Shown piece after piece: positions 1 through 7,046 of a stretch of 8,423 nt of DNA. The position numbers and the translations under genes are program-made. Each line of letters begins with the position of its first letter. Position 1 is the first letter of the stretch. Under the pieces are notes generated by a model. It saw nothing but the letters and a program-made list of their open reading frames with translations, did not search any database and had not been told where the DNA came from. Source of the stretch: Fimbriimonadaceae bacterium (lineage in GTDB: Bacteria > Armatimonadota > Fimbriimonadia > Fimbriimonadales > Fimbriimonadaceae); the NCBI GenBank assembly GCA_022842565.1, contig JALHPH010000022.1, forward strand, positions 2,579-11,001. The letters are read 5' to 3'.

Positions 1-340
1 CCGCAAAGTCGCAGATGTCGATCATCTCTTGGACCTCGCCCCGCCCCTCGGTGAGGATCTTGCCGCATTCCAGTGTCACCAGCTTGGCCAGATCCTCTTT
101 CTGTTCGCGCAGCGCCTCACCGAGCCGACGGACGAGTTCACCGCGTACGGGGCCGGGGACCTCGCGCCATGCCTCGAAGGCAGTCACAGAGGCAGCGATT
201 TTGTGATCGACTTCAGCGGCGGTGTCCAGTCGCAGGTTGGCCAGAACGGAGCCGTCGATGGGCGAAGTGACTTCGAGTTCAGTGCCTGCGAAGCTCGCGA
301 GGTTGGGGATCAGGCGGGTGATCAAGTCCTGGTGACTCAT
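1..340 (-). CDS. ALDH7-family aldehyde dehydrogenase (probable aminoadipate-semialdehyde dehydrogenase), N-terminal part only
   Basis: This is the first 113 codons of a gene that leaves the window at its left edge. It starts at an ATG (340-338) and stays open to base 1. The protein begins MSHQDLITRL. It carries the SPIDGS strand near residues 26-31, W59 followed by a VPGPVRGELVR segment (61-71), LVTLECGKIL (87-96) and GEVQEMIDICDFA (101-113). This spacing and wording match the start of the antiquitin/ALDH7 group, which oxidises alpha-aminoadipic semialdehyde (or its cyclic form, piperideine-6-carboxylate) with NAD(P)+ in lysine catabolism. The catalytic Cys and Glu and most of the Rossmann fold lie outside the window, so activity cannot be judged. 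No signal peptide is visible, so it should be cytosolic. The start lies 24 bases after the pullulanase stop, and no clear ribosome site precedes it. Co-transcription is possible, but no shared pathway is obvious. The family call is firm; the exact substrate is inferred from the subfamily. Confidence 0.87.
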   Translation of the reverse strand, partial: MSHQDLITRLIPNLASFAGTELEVTSPIDGSVLANLRLDTAAEVDHKIAASVTAFEAWREVPGPVRGELVRRLGEALREQKEDLAKLVTLECGKILTEGRGEVQEMIDICDFA

Positions 341-364
341 AGGACGAGGGTACCCGCCGGACCC

Positions 365-2923
365 TTAGCGCCTGAGCACCATCGCGCTGATGGGCGGCAC
401 GTCTACCGCGCCGCGCACCTTGCGCAACCCCTTAGCTGAAGCATTTTTGACATCCACCAGCACTTGCCAATCCCCTTTGGGCAGAGTCATCAGGTGGCCC
501 TTACGCGAGCCGTTGAGCACCACGATGATCTCGGCGGCAGAATCCCGAGCCACCCGCCCATCCAGGCTGAAGCCGACCACGTTTTGCGGCAGATCTGGCA
601 TGAACTTCATGGCCGACCGGACCTGTTCGGCGGTTCTCAACCTGAAAGAGGGGTGCTGCTTTCGCACGGCGATCATGCCCCGGAAGTACTCGTGCAAGGC
701 GGTGTGCTTGGTCGCTCGTTGCCAATCGTATTTGTTTACTGCGTCGCCCGCGTTGTAGGAGTTGTTGTTTCCGCCCTTCGTGCGACCGAGTTGGACGCCG
801 CCCTCGATGAACGGCATCCCCTGGCTGAAGAGCACTGCTGCATGGGCCAGCTTCACGGCTTGACCGTGCTCGGCGGCAGAGAAGAACGGCATGCTTCGGG
901 TGACCTTGTCCCAAAACGTCAGGTTGTCGTGTGCGGAGACGTAGTTCACCGTTTCGAGGGGGCTTGCGGTGAATTCGTCAAGCGAACCCGCGAGGACGCG
1001 CTGAACGAACGCGCTGTCCGTGGCGCCAGTCATCGCGAACCCAGGTCCAGTGCCATCGAGCTCGCCCCGAAACGCACCGCGGAAACGGTCATTGAAAACG
1101 GCAACGCCCGTTGACTTCTGGTCGCCTTTGCCGAAGCGGGTCGGCCCGCCGCCGGTCCAGGGCTCGCCGTACACCACGGCGGCCGGGTTTTCGCGACGGA
1201 TGGCGCGGGCAAACTCGATATTGGATTCCCGAGCAAACATTCCAATGAGGTCGAACCGGAAGCCATCCAGCCGATACTCGCGCGTCCAATAGGCCAGGCT
1301 GTCCGCGATGTACTTGCGGACCATAGGTCGCTCGTCGTGGAGGGCGTTACCGACTCCCGATTCGTTCAGCACGTCGCCGCGATCGTTAGTGCGGAAGTAG
1401 TAGTAGGGCACCGTCTCCCAAAAAGCGGAGAACTCGCCCTCGCTGGGCACGGAGTGGTTATAGACTACATCCAGCACCACGCCCAGCCCGGCACGTTGCA
1501 TGGCTTGCACCATTTGCTTGGTCTCGCGAATTCGACCCGCCGAGTCGTTACGATTGGTAGCGTATTGCTCCTCGGGCACGTTGAAAAGCGTGGTTTCGTA
1601 GCCCCAATTGTAAACCTGGGAGTTGCCGGGGTTGAAGTCTTGGAAAGGAAGGATGTGCACGTGCGTGACGCCAAGATCCTTCAGGTAGTCGATTCCGGTG
1701 GGGAACTGGGTGCCTGGGACGCGGGTTCCGTGCTGAGTCAAGCCTAGGTACTTTCCACGCCATTGCGGCTTCACGCCGCTGGCGGGGTCCACGGTGAAAT
1801 CGCGAAGGTGGATTTCGTAGAGCACTGCATCGGCATGCGAGCGACCCTGGAAGAGCCGGGGCGCGGGCCAGCCCGCTGGGTTCGTTCGCGCAAGGTCGAT
1901 CACCATCGAGCGCGAGGAATCGGCACTGGCGGCGAAGCCGTTGATGTCGGCCGCGACCCGCTTCTTGCCATAGGATTCGAAGTGGTATTGGTAATAGGTG
2001 CCGTCGAGATTGCCCGGAATCGTGGCGAACCACACCCCGCTGGCCCCTCGCTTCATGGGGACGGTGCGTTTGGCTGGGCTGCTCGCATTGGGATAAAGCA
2101 CCAGATTCGCCGAGCTTGAAACCGGCGACCAGACTTTGAAGGTTGTTTGCGACGGGGACCAGCGTGAGCCGAGGTCGTTCTTGCTGTATTGGAATTTCTT
2201 GTCTGAAAGGACTTCGCGGGCAATGAGAGGTCGGGCTCTGGCGAGACCCAGGGTGATGGTGCCGGATTGGCTGAGTTCGCGCTCCGTCAGCGGCCTGGCA
2301 AGGCGGATGCGCACCGATTGGTACTTGGTGTCGCGATCGTCGGCTGGCGGAGGAGTGGGCAGCAAGCCAGACGGAGTTGGCACTTCGCCGGGGTTGTTCA
2401 CGCTGTCCAGAATGGTTCGCTTATTGAAGTCCACCACGAAACGCACAAGCTGCTCGCGCGGCACAACGAGGACGATGTTGCCGCCGCCGGACGAGAATCC
2501 GTTGCCGTAATTCTCGCTCCAGCTGCCGCCACGGGCGACTTTGTATTCATAACGCCCCGCCGGGAGCTTGCCCACGAACTCGAAGACTCCATCGGCTACG
2601 CGGAACATGCGCGTGATTTCTCCGGCAGGGTCCCATTCTCGGCCGCCGAGCGCGGCTTGAATGCTGCCGGGCAGGGTGACGAAGTTTGGATCATTGGCCC
2701 GGGATGCCTTCTCGCCGCCCAAGATTTCGCGCACCGCAACAGGCTTGCCCGCGATGGTCACTTGCACGCGGCCCTTTAGCTCCGCAGGATCGACCGCCTC
2801 GGGAAGATAGGCACGCAGCTCTGTAAAAGACTCGATGAAGACAGGCTGGATTGCGCTTCCTTGGCTGGCCATCGCCCACGCTGGAATCAGAATCAATCCG
2901 AGGGAAAGAATACGTATGCTCAT
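365..2923 (-). CDS. pulA: Secreted type I pullulanase (GH13 alpha-1,6-glucan debranching enzyme)
   Basis: This 852-residue protein should hydrolyse alpha-1,6 branch links in pullulan, starch or glycogen fragments outside the cytoplasm. I chose the ATG at 2923 because it opens directly on a signal peptide: MSIR, a hydrophobic run, then an AMA cleavage motif near residue 19. An in-frame ATG at 2986 would add 21 polar residues ahead of it. Residues about 100-175 resemble the X25-type module of bacterial pullulanases (PAGRYEYKVA, SWSENYG). A linker rich in Pro follows (about 178-195), then a beta domain (about 200-245) and a CBM48-like module (about 255-345). The catalytic barrel carries YNWGY (438-442), the pullulanase signature, DVVYNH (485-490), the nucleophile D558 in GFRFDLIG, the acid/base E587 in YGEPW, and H665-D666 in YVSAHDN. 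SYN and VN-YDW motifs (722-734) also fit type I pullulanase. All key GH13 residues are present. It ends TAA at 367-365. The gene is divergent from the GAF gene. Confidence 0.95.
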   Translation of the reverse strand: MSIRILSLGLILIPAWAMASQGSAIQPVFIESFTELRAYLPEAVDPAELKGRVQVTIAGKPVAVREILGGEKASRANDPNFVTLPGSIQAALGGREWDPAGEITRMFRVADGVFEFVGKLPAGRYEYKVARGGSWSENYGNGFSSGGGNIVLVVPREQLVRFVVDFNKRTILDSVNNPGEVPTPSGLLPTPPPADDRDTKYQSVRIRLARPLTERELSQSGTITLGLARARPLIAREVLSDKKFQYSKNDLGSRWSPSQTTFKVWSPVSSSANLVLYPNASSPAKRTVPMKRGASGVWFATIPGNLDGTYYQYHFESYGKKRVAADINGFAASADSSRSMVIDLARTNPAGWPAPRLFQGRSHADAVLYEIHLRDFTVDPASGVKPQWRGKYLGLTQHGTRVPGTQFPTGIDYLKDLGVTHVHILPFQDFNPGNSQVYNWGYETTLFNVPEEQYATNRNDSAGRIRETKQMVQAMQRAGLGVVLDVVYNHSVPSEGEFSAFWETVPYYYFRTNDRGDVLNESGVGNALHDERPMVRKYIADSLAYWTREYRLDGFRFDLIGMFARESNIEFARAIRRENPAAVVYGEPWTGGGPTRFGKGDQKSTGVAVFNDRFRGAFRGELDGTGPGFAMTGATDSAFVQRVLAGSLDEFTASPLETVNYVSAHDNLTFWDKVTRSMPFFSAAEHGQAVKLAHAAVLFSQGMPFIEGGVQLGRTKGGNNNSYNAGDAVNKYDWQRATKHTALHEYFRGMIAVRKQHPSFRLRTAEQVRSAMKFMPDLPQNVVGFSLDGRVARDSAAEIIVVLNGSRKGHLMTLPKGDWQVLVDVKNASAKGLRKVRGAVDVPPISAMVLRR

Positions 2924-2943
2924 GAACTTTTCTACAGTGTCAT

Positions 2944-2959
2944 ACGCGCAAGTGCGCGT
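2944..2959. promoter_or_regulatory. 16-base dyad in the pullulanase/GAF divergent spacer, candidate operator
   Basis: ACGCGCA (2944-2950) is followed by the two bases AG and then its exact reverse complement TGCGCGT (2953-2959). The element sits in the 73-base spacer between divergent starts, 20 bases from the pullulanase ATG and 37 bases from the GAF ATG. A two-base centre is too tight for an RNA hairpin loop, so a binding site for a dimeric repressor or activator is the likelier reading. LacI-type regulators often control glucan-use genes through sites of this size, but no regulator gene is in the window and the motif is not one I recognise. I see no convincing -35/-10 pair on either strand here. 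Confidence 0.4.
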
Positions 2960-2983
2960 GCTTGTAGCAGCACCATCGTATGC

Positions 2984-2999
2984 CATCCTTATCAGGATG
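2984..2999. repeat. Short inverted repeat covering the GAF start codon
   Basis: CATCCT (2984-2989), a TATC loop (2990-2993) and AGGATG (2994-2999) form a perfect 6-base stem with a 4-base loop. The right arm contains the start codon of the GAF gene (2997-2999) together with the AGG just before it. If transcribed on the plus strand, the hairpin would bury that start codon. It may be chance at this length. Confidence 0.3.
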
Positions 3000-3440
3000 A
3001 CACTTCAAGAGACCCTCGGGGCCGTGCGTACCAGTGAACGGCAAGGCATGAGGCTTCGGCAGTTTGCGATGGAGCACCTGGCGGCGATCCCGGGTTACGA
3101 TTGGTGCGGAATCTATGCGCTGAAGGGGGACATCCTGGTTCTGGACGCTTATGTGGGTGCGCCGACCGATCATGCTCGAATCGAAGTTGGCGTTGGAGTT
3201 TGCGGTTCGGCGGTTGCAGAGAATCGCAATAAGGTCATCCACGATGTACGCGAAGAAGAGAACTACTTGGCGTGCAGCCTGGAAACGCGGTCCGAGATCG
3301 TGGTGCTCATCCGCGAACTCGGCAGCGACGCAATTCTGGGGCAGATTGATATTGACGGGCATACGGTGGGGCGTTTGAACGAGGCCGACGAAGCGGCCCT
3401 CGAAGCGCTGGCCGCAGTACTGGCTGAACGCTGGGATTAA
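2997..3440 (+). CDS. GAF-domain protein related to free methionine-(R)-sulfoxide reductase
   Basis: This single-domain, 147-residue cytosolic GAF protein is the only plus-strand gene in the window. It follows the fRMsr (YebR/MsrC) pattern from end to end: YDWCGIYAL (34-42), LVLDAYVGAP (48-56), RIEVGVGVCGSAVAEN (61-76), YLACS (90-94), SEIVVLI (99-105) and GQIDIDG (115-121), then a final helix. In that family, free Met-R-sulfoxide is reduced by a nucleophilic Cys that forms a disulfide with a resolving Cys. C69 and C93 keep the 24-residue spacing of E. coli C94 and C118. The position of the resolving C84, ten residues before C69, is H59 here. The protein could use C69 or C37 as a substitute, or be a ligand sensor. 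The ATG at 2997 gives a family-typical length; an AGG directly abuts it, so there is no properly spaced ribosome site. M18 at 3048 is a less likely start. The stop TAA overlaps the stop of the convergent protease gene. Confidence 0.8.
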   Translation: MTLQETLGAVRTSERQGMRLRQFAMEHLAAIPGYDWCGIYALKGDILVLDAYVGAPTDHARIEVGVGVCGSAVAENRNKVIHDVREEENYLACSLETRSEIVVLIRELGSDAILGQIDIDGHTVGRLNEADEAALEALAAVLAERWD

Positions 3441-4288
3441 GCGACCTGGTCGCGGGGGTACATGCCGTCCATGATCCGCTGATATTGGCCACTCGCAACC
3501 CAGCGATCCAGCTCATGTGCCCGGTGCACGAAGAGCGGATGCGAGGCTTGCCAGTTCATCAGATAAAACCAAACCATCTTGGCGACTGAATCGATGGTGT
3601 CGGTATCTCGGTAAGCGCGGGCTTGGTCGAGGAACGCATTCATGCTCAGCTCGTGGCTGAGTCGGTTCGGGCCGGCGCAGAGCTTCAGGTTGGCTTGAAT
3701 GGAAGTTTCTGGGGATTGCGCAACGAGAAGACCCGCTCGGTCGGCGCTGACTTCGGCCTGCCGTGACCACTCGGCGAACGCCATGACCAGCCCAATCGCT
3801 GCAGCATCACCCAGGCCCATGGTGCGGCGCCCAACGGCCTCCAAAAGAGGCACCAGGAATTGCGCCACTGAGAAGTAAAGGATGTGCCCCGACTTGATAT
3901 GGCCGAGTTCGTGCCCGATCAGGTGGTAGAGCTCTTCGTCGGTGAGCGCATCGACGATGCTGGATCGCAGCATTATATAGGGCCGCTCGACTCCGCCCGC
4001 GAAGGCATTGGTGAAGGGGTTGTTGCTCAGATACAGCTCCGGCTCGGGCATATCCAGCACGCCGCAGGCCTCACGGTGGATGTTGTACAGCGTTGGGCAT
4101 TGGCGCGGCCCCAACCGGACTGCGCGACCGAGGTTGTGCACATAGAGCCAGCGGTCAAACCCGAGTTCATAAAATTTTCGAACCACCTTGGGTAGAAGTG
4201 GCAGGCGCTCGAGCGCATCGAGGGCCTTGCGGTCGCCTTCGGTCACAAAGGCGCGGGTCGATATTCCAGTGAGTCGAAGGCGTTCCAT
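3437..4288 (-). CDS. M48-family zinc metalloprotease
   Basis: This 283-residue protein is a peptidase of the M48 (Ste24/HtpX-related) type. The zinc site is HELGH at residues 126-130, preceded by LTDEELYHLIG and followed by IKSGH. The third metal ligand is E179 in an AEVSADRAG segment, with D183 at the family's usual spacing (ExxxD). Upstream, LYLSNNPFTNAFAGG (86-99) is the typical M48 beta-strand region. There is no signal peptide. Hydrophobic stretches at about 136-151 and 161-172 could be membrane-associated or simply core helices, so location is uncertain. The physiological substrate cannot be told from the sequence. The start is the ATG at 4288, with an AAGAAG (4299-4294) five bases upstream as a modest ribosome site. 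The gene follows cheX in the same direction after 82 bases containing a strong stem-loop, so it may be a separate unit or attenuated read-through. The C-terminus (LFVHRAHELDRW) is also common in this group. Its stop overlaps the GAF gene's stop by convergence. Confidence 0.9.
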   Translation of the reverse strand: MERLRLTGISTRAFVTEGDRKALDALERLPLLPKVVRKFYELGFDRWLYVHNLGRAVRLGPRQCPTLYNIHREACGVLDMPEPELYLSNNPFTNAFAGGVERPYIMLRSSIVDALTDEELYHLIGHELGHIKSGHILYFSVAQFLVPLLEAVGRRTMGLGDAAAIGLVMAFAEWSRQAEVSADRAGLLVAQSPETSIQANLKLCAGPNRLSHELSMNAFLDQARAYRDTDTIDSVAKMVWFYLMNWQASHPLFVHRAHELDRWVASGQYQRIMDGMYPRDQVA

Positions 4289-4311
4289 GGTTGCTTCTTA
4301 GAATAGCAGTA

Positions 4312-4347
4312 CGGCCCCAAGGCTGCGGCGTTGCAGCGATGGGGCCG
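4312..4347 (-). terminator. Two-tier stem-loop between cheX and the M48 gene (terminator or attenuator)
   Basis: CGGCCCCA (4312-4319) pairs perfectly with TGGGGCCG (4340-4347). Inside it, after a 2x2 mismatch, GCTGC (4322-4326) pairs with GCAGC (4333-4337) around a 6-base loop. The structure has 13 pairs, mostly G:C, and lies 23 bases from both the cheX stop and the M48 start. Neither side has a T-run, so it is not a classic Rho-independent terminator. It could still mark the 3' end of the chemotaxis transcript, a processing site or an attenuator for the protease gene. Confidence 0.45.
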
Positions 4348-4370
4348 ATTGATCGAGCGAACCGGACGAG

Positions 4371-4853
4371 TTAGGCGGCCTTTTGGGTCGCTTTTTCCAG
4401 AAGGCTGACGGTGACTTCGAACTCACCCAGGTCACCCAGCATAAACGGGATGACAAGGGCAGGGTGCGCCGAGGTGCTAATGGAGACCTTGGTGCCGCGA
4501 ATGATGGTGGGCGGCGTAATGTCGCACTCATATCCTGCCGAAGCCATCGCCATCATCGAATTGCCGCTAATCATGTTTCCGAGTTCGGCGATGGCCGACG
4601 CAGCCAGAGCGTCAAACGTGACCACCGGTTGCCCGATCATGATGCCAGCGACCTTATCAGCCGTCGCGGCGGGCATTCCATAAATGACTTGCCCCGAAAC
4701 AGACCCAGCGACGCCGCAAACCACATTCACCTGTTGCGAGGTGAAAAGCTGCGGGCGAGCACTCAAATTGCCCCGACTTGGATCGACATTCAAGAGCATC
4801 TTGAACACCGCCGTGGCGCCCTGTACGAATGGAGAAATAAACTCAACTTTCAT
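4371..4853 (-). CDS. cheX: Chemotaxis protein CheX (CheY-P phosphatase)
   Basis: This 160-residue protein is the likely signal-terminating phosphatase, hydrolysing CheY-P in the cytoplasm. It has the CheC/CheX/FliY fold pattern. The hallmark catalytic pair is E90 and N93 in AIAELGNMISGN (87-98), an ExxN helix that inserts the Asn beside the phospho-aspartate. CheC has two such helices and CheX one, and only one is seen here. Other family-like stretches are VCGVAGSVSGQVIYGM (45-60) and the closing GEFEVTVSLLEKA strand. The length fits CheX, which acts as a dimer. Its ATG (4853-4851) is 15 bases after the cheY stop with no visible ribosome site, so translation probably depends on reinitiation or coupling. 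It is the last gene of the che run, next to its substrate's gene. No cheZ or cheC is in the window. Confidence 0.9.
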   Translation of the reverse strand: MKVEFISPFVQGATAVFKMLLNVDPSRGNLSARPQLFTSQQVNVVCGVAGSVSGQVIYGMPAATADKVAGIMIGQPVVTFDALAASAIAELGNMISGNSMMAMASAGYECDITPPTIIRGTKVSISTSAHPALVIPFMLGDLGEFEVTVSLLEKATQKAA

Positions 4854-4868
4854 TGGATTGAGACTTGC

Positions 4869-5231
4869 TTAGGCTGCAGCTTTAGCCATGGCCTCCAGCA
4901 CTCGGTCGGGTTGGAAGGGCTTAACAACGAAGTCCTTTGCTCCGGCCTGAATGGCCTCCACGACCATTGTCTTTTGTCCCATTGCGGTGCACATTACGAC
5001 CCGAGCGTTGGGGTCCAGTTCCTTGATTGCCTTAAGCGCTTGCAGGCCGTCCATCTCTGGCATCGTGATGTCCATTGTCACGATATCTGGCTTCAGACTC
5101 TTGAATTGCTCAACGGCCTCCTTACCATTTTGTGCCTCGCCCACCACCTCGAATCCGTTCTCGGTGAGGATTTTCTTAAGTGTGACCCGCATAAAGAGCG
5201 CGTCGTCCGTGATCAGGATGCGTTTCGCCAT
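4869..5231 (-). CDS. cheY: Chemotaxis response regulator CheY
   Basis: This 120-residue protein is a stand-alone receiver domain. It takes a phosphoryl group from CheA and then binds the flagellar switch. All receiver residues are present: the acidic pair D9-D10 (ITDDALFMR), the phospho-acceptor D54 in IVTMDITMPEMDG (50-62), T82 in CTAMGQ and K104 in FVVKPF. No output domain follows, which together with the neighbouring cheX and cheR supports CheY rather than another regulator. The ATG at 5231 is preceded by GAGGA (5245-5241), nine bases away and inside the end of cheR, which the gene overlaps by 19 bases. The fit to Thermotoga/Bacillus-type CheY is good; whether phosphorylated CheY gives CW or CCW rotation cannot be told. 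Confidence 0.94.
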   Translation of the reverse strand: MAKRILITDDALFMRVTLKKILTENGFEVVGEAQNGKEAVEQFKSLKPDIVTMDITMPEMDGLQALKAIKELDPNARVVMCTAMGQKTMVVEAIQAGAKDFVVKPFQPDRVLEAMAKAAA

Positions 5232-6022
5232 GTTTTTGTTTCCTCGATTGGTTTTTGGTAGAAAAAGGGAAGAGCTTGAGTGTAACCAAGCTTTTCCGAC
5301 TCGAAAATTCTCTCGGTGCTTCCGACGAAAAGGACTCCGCCTGGTCGAAGCGCGGCCAGGAACTTCGCATAGAGCTCAGACTTCGCGGATTCGGTGAAGT
5401 AAATCACCACATTGCGGCAGCAAATCAGGTCGAAACTGCTCTCAAAGCGGTCGGCCAAAAGATTGCCGGTTTTGAACTGCAGGTACTTTTTGAGCTGCGG
5501 CGTGGCCACGATTCCTTTTGCAGCGCGACCAAAGTACTTCTGATACTGCTTGGGAACTGCCTTCATGTCGGCATCGGAGAACTCGCCTGCGCGGGCCTGG
5601 GTCAGAGCGGCTTGGTCGATATCCGTGCCAATAATCCTGTGGTTGCCCGGGAATTTCTCGCAAAGAATCGCTGCGATCGAGTGCGCTTCCGCGCCATAGC
5701 TGCATCCTGCGCTCCAAATCTTCAAATTCTTGTTTTGCTTAAGAAGGTTGGGGAGGATGGTGCTTTCCATCTCCGCGTACTTTTCCGGATTCCGGAACAG
5801 CTCGCTGACGTTGATAGCCAGGCGGTCCTGGAACCACACAACCCCGTCTTTCTCGGCCAGTAATCCAGCCCAGAATTCTTCAAGGCTCTTGGCTCCGCGC
5901 TGCTCCATCATGCTGACGATGCGGCGTTGAAGCTGCGTGGCTTTGTACAGATGCAAATCAAGGCCCGATTTGGCCTTGAACTTTGCGTAAAACTGATCCC
6001 ATTCTTGTGGCTTAGGCAACAC
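5213..6022 (-). CDS. cheR: Chemotaxis receptor methyltransferase CheR
   Basis: This 269-residue protein is an S-adenosylmethionine-dependent enzyme that methylates glutamates on chemoreceptors. The N-terminal helical domain (about 1-80) ends in INVSELFRNPEKY with R77. The SAM-binding motif is IWSAGCSYGAEAHS (102-115), with GTDID (132-136) binding the ribose and LICCRNVVIYF (199-209) carrying the conserved N204. A closing FVGSTERIF (232-240) is typical. Motif I reads GAEAHS where enteric CheR has GEEPYS: the first Glu is lost and the second kept, a tolerable variation. The start is a GTG at 6022-6020 with a strong AAGGGAG-type site (about 6037-6031) eight bases upstream. A TTG immediately follows and is a less likely start. 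The gene overlaps cheB by 11 bases and cheY by 19, so translation of all three is tightly linked. There is no TPR extension. Confidence 0.94.
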   Translation of the reverse strand: MLPKPQEWDQFYAKFKAKSGLDLHLYKATQLQRRIVSMMEQRGAKSLEEFWAGLLAEKDGVVWFQDRLAINVSELFRNPEKYAEMESTILPNLLKQNKNLKIWSAGCSYGAEAHSIAAILCEKFPGNHRIIGTDIDQAALTQARAGEFSDADMKAVPKQYQKYFGRAAKGIVATPQLKKYLQFKTGNLLADRFESSFDLICCRNVVIYFTESAKSELYAKFLAALRPGGVLFVGSTERIFESEKLGYTQALPFFYQKPIEETKTWRNAS

Positions 6023-7046
6023 GGGTTACTCTCCCTTCAAGGGCATTGACCAATGCGCCAGCAAGCTCATGAATCGGGAATTCTTGCGTAATCCCGCCCG
6101 CTTGCTTGGCTGCTTTGGGCATGCCGTAAATGGCGCATGTTTCTTCGGCCTCGCCGAAGACCGATCCGCCAGCCTCCAAAATCATTTTCGCGCCCTCCGC
6201 GCCATCGCGACCCATGCCGGTGAGCACCAACCCAATCACGCGCTTGCCATAAGCCTCGACCGCGGTTTTGAAGAGGTGGTCTGCGGCGGGCTTGGTGCCG
6301 TGCAGGTTGGGGCCGTCGTTCATGGCGACCGTGCCGCGTGTGGTCACGGTCATGTGCAGACCGCCGGGCGCCACCAAGGCCAGCCCCGGAACCACACGCT
6401 CGCCGTCTTTGGCCTCTTGGCATGGCACAGTGCCCACGCCATCCAGTCGCCGAGCGAATGAATCGGTGAAGCCCTGCGGCATGTGTTGGACAATCAGAAT
6501 GGGTGCGGGGAAGCCTTTGGGTAGCGTTTGAAAGAGCGTGTTGAGCGCTTTCGGGCCTCCGGTGGAGCTTGCTATCACCACGATCTTGTCGCTTTTCTTC
6601 AGCGTAAGCGGCGAGGCGGGCGGACGTTTGAAACTTGCGGAGTGGAGGCGGGTCAGCTTTGCAGCGCGGAGCTTACTCAGCACCTCGGTTTTGGCTTCCA
6701 GCACCTTCAGGCTCGAGCTACCCTGCGGCTTGGTGACGAAGTCGTAAGCCCCCAATTCCAGCGCTTTCATAGTGGCGGTGGCACCTTGTGTGGTGATGCT
6801 GCTGACCATGAGGACGCGGGTGGGCGAGCTCACCATGATCTGCTCAAGCGCCTCTAGGCCGTTGCAGATCGGCATTTCTACGTCGAGCGTGATGACGTCG
6901 GGCTTCAGCTCTTGCGCCATCTTGATGGCGTCTTTCCCATTGGTACCGACCCCGACCAGTTCGAAATCAGGTTCCGAGCTAACCCAGTCTGAAAGAATTC
7001 TGCGAATAAAGGGGGAATCGTCGACAACGAGTACTTTGGTTTTCAT
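6012..7046 (-). CDS. cheB: Chemotaxis response regulator methylesterase/deamidase CheB
   Basis: This 344-residue two-domain enzyme removes methyl groups from receptor glutamates, and in many species deamidates glutamines, when phosphorylated by CheA. The receiver (about 1-120) has D9-D10 (VVDDSPFIRR), the phospho-acceptor D55 in ITLDVEMP (52-59) and K107 (VTKP). A linker (about 125-150) joins it to the esterase. The catalytic triad is S161 in IASSTGGP (158-165), H188 in QHMP and D281 in GMGRDGA, all intact. TKPAADHLF (251-259) and GEAEETCAIYGMP (298-310) also match. The ATG at 7046 shares ATGA with the stop of the upstream HDOD gene, with AAGGAG at 7063-7058, so the two are translationally coupled. 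It overlaps cheR by 11 bases; CheB and CheR together set the methylation state for adaptation. Confidence 0.96.
   Translation of the reverse strand: MKTKVLVVDDSPFIRRILSDWVSSEPDFELVGVGTNGKDAIKMAQELKPDVITLDVEMPICNGLEALEQIMVSSPTRVLMVSSITTQGATATMKALELGAYDFVTKPQGSSSLKVLEAKTEVLSKLRAAKLTRLHSASFKRPPASPLTLKKSDKIVVIASSTGGPKALNTLFQTLPKGFPAPILIVQHMPQGFTDSFARRLDGVGTVPCQEAKDGERVVPGLALVAPGGLHMTVTTRGTVAMNDGPNLHGTKPAADHLFKTAVEAYGKRVIGLVLTGMGRDGAEGAKMILEAGGSVFGEAEETCAIYGMPKAAKQAGGITQEFPIHELAGALVNALEGRVTRVA

Noticed and set aside
464..1114. Plus-strand open frame of 216 codons opposite the pullulanase gene
   Set aside because: It is antisense to the catalytic domain of a clear pullulanase and has no recognisable motifs. 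Long antisense frames are expected in G+C-rich coding DNA.
2962..2984. TTGTAG and TATGCC as a sigma-70 promoter for the GAF gene
   Set aside because: The spacer between the boxes is only 11 bases, far from the usual 17, and both boxes match poorly.
2924..2986. Pullulanase start at 2986 instead of 2923
   Set aside because: It would put 21 polar residues in front of a normal signal peptide. The start at 2923 gives a standard export signal.
4383..5261. Plus-strand open frame of 292 codons across cheX and cheY
   Set aside because: It covers two well-supported minus-strand genes and their junction. Its translation is rich in His and Cys with no domain pattern, so it is a shadow.
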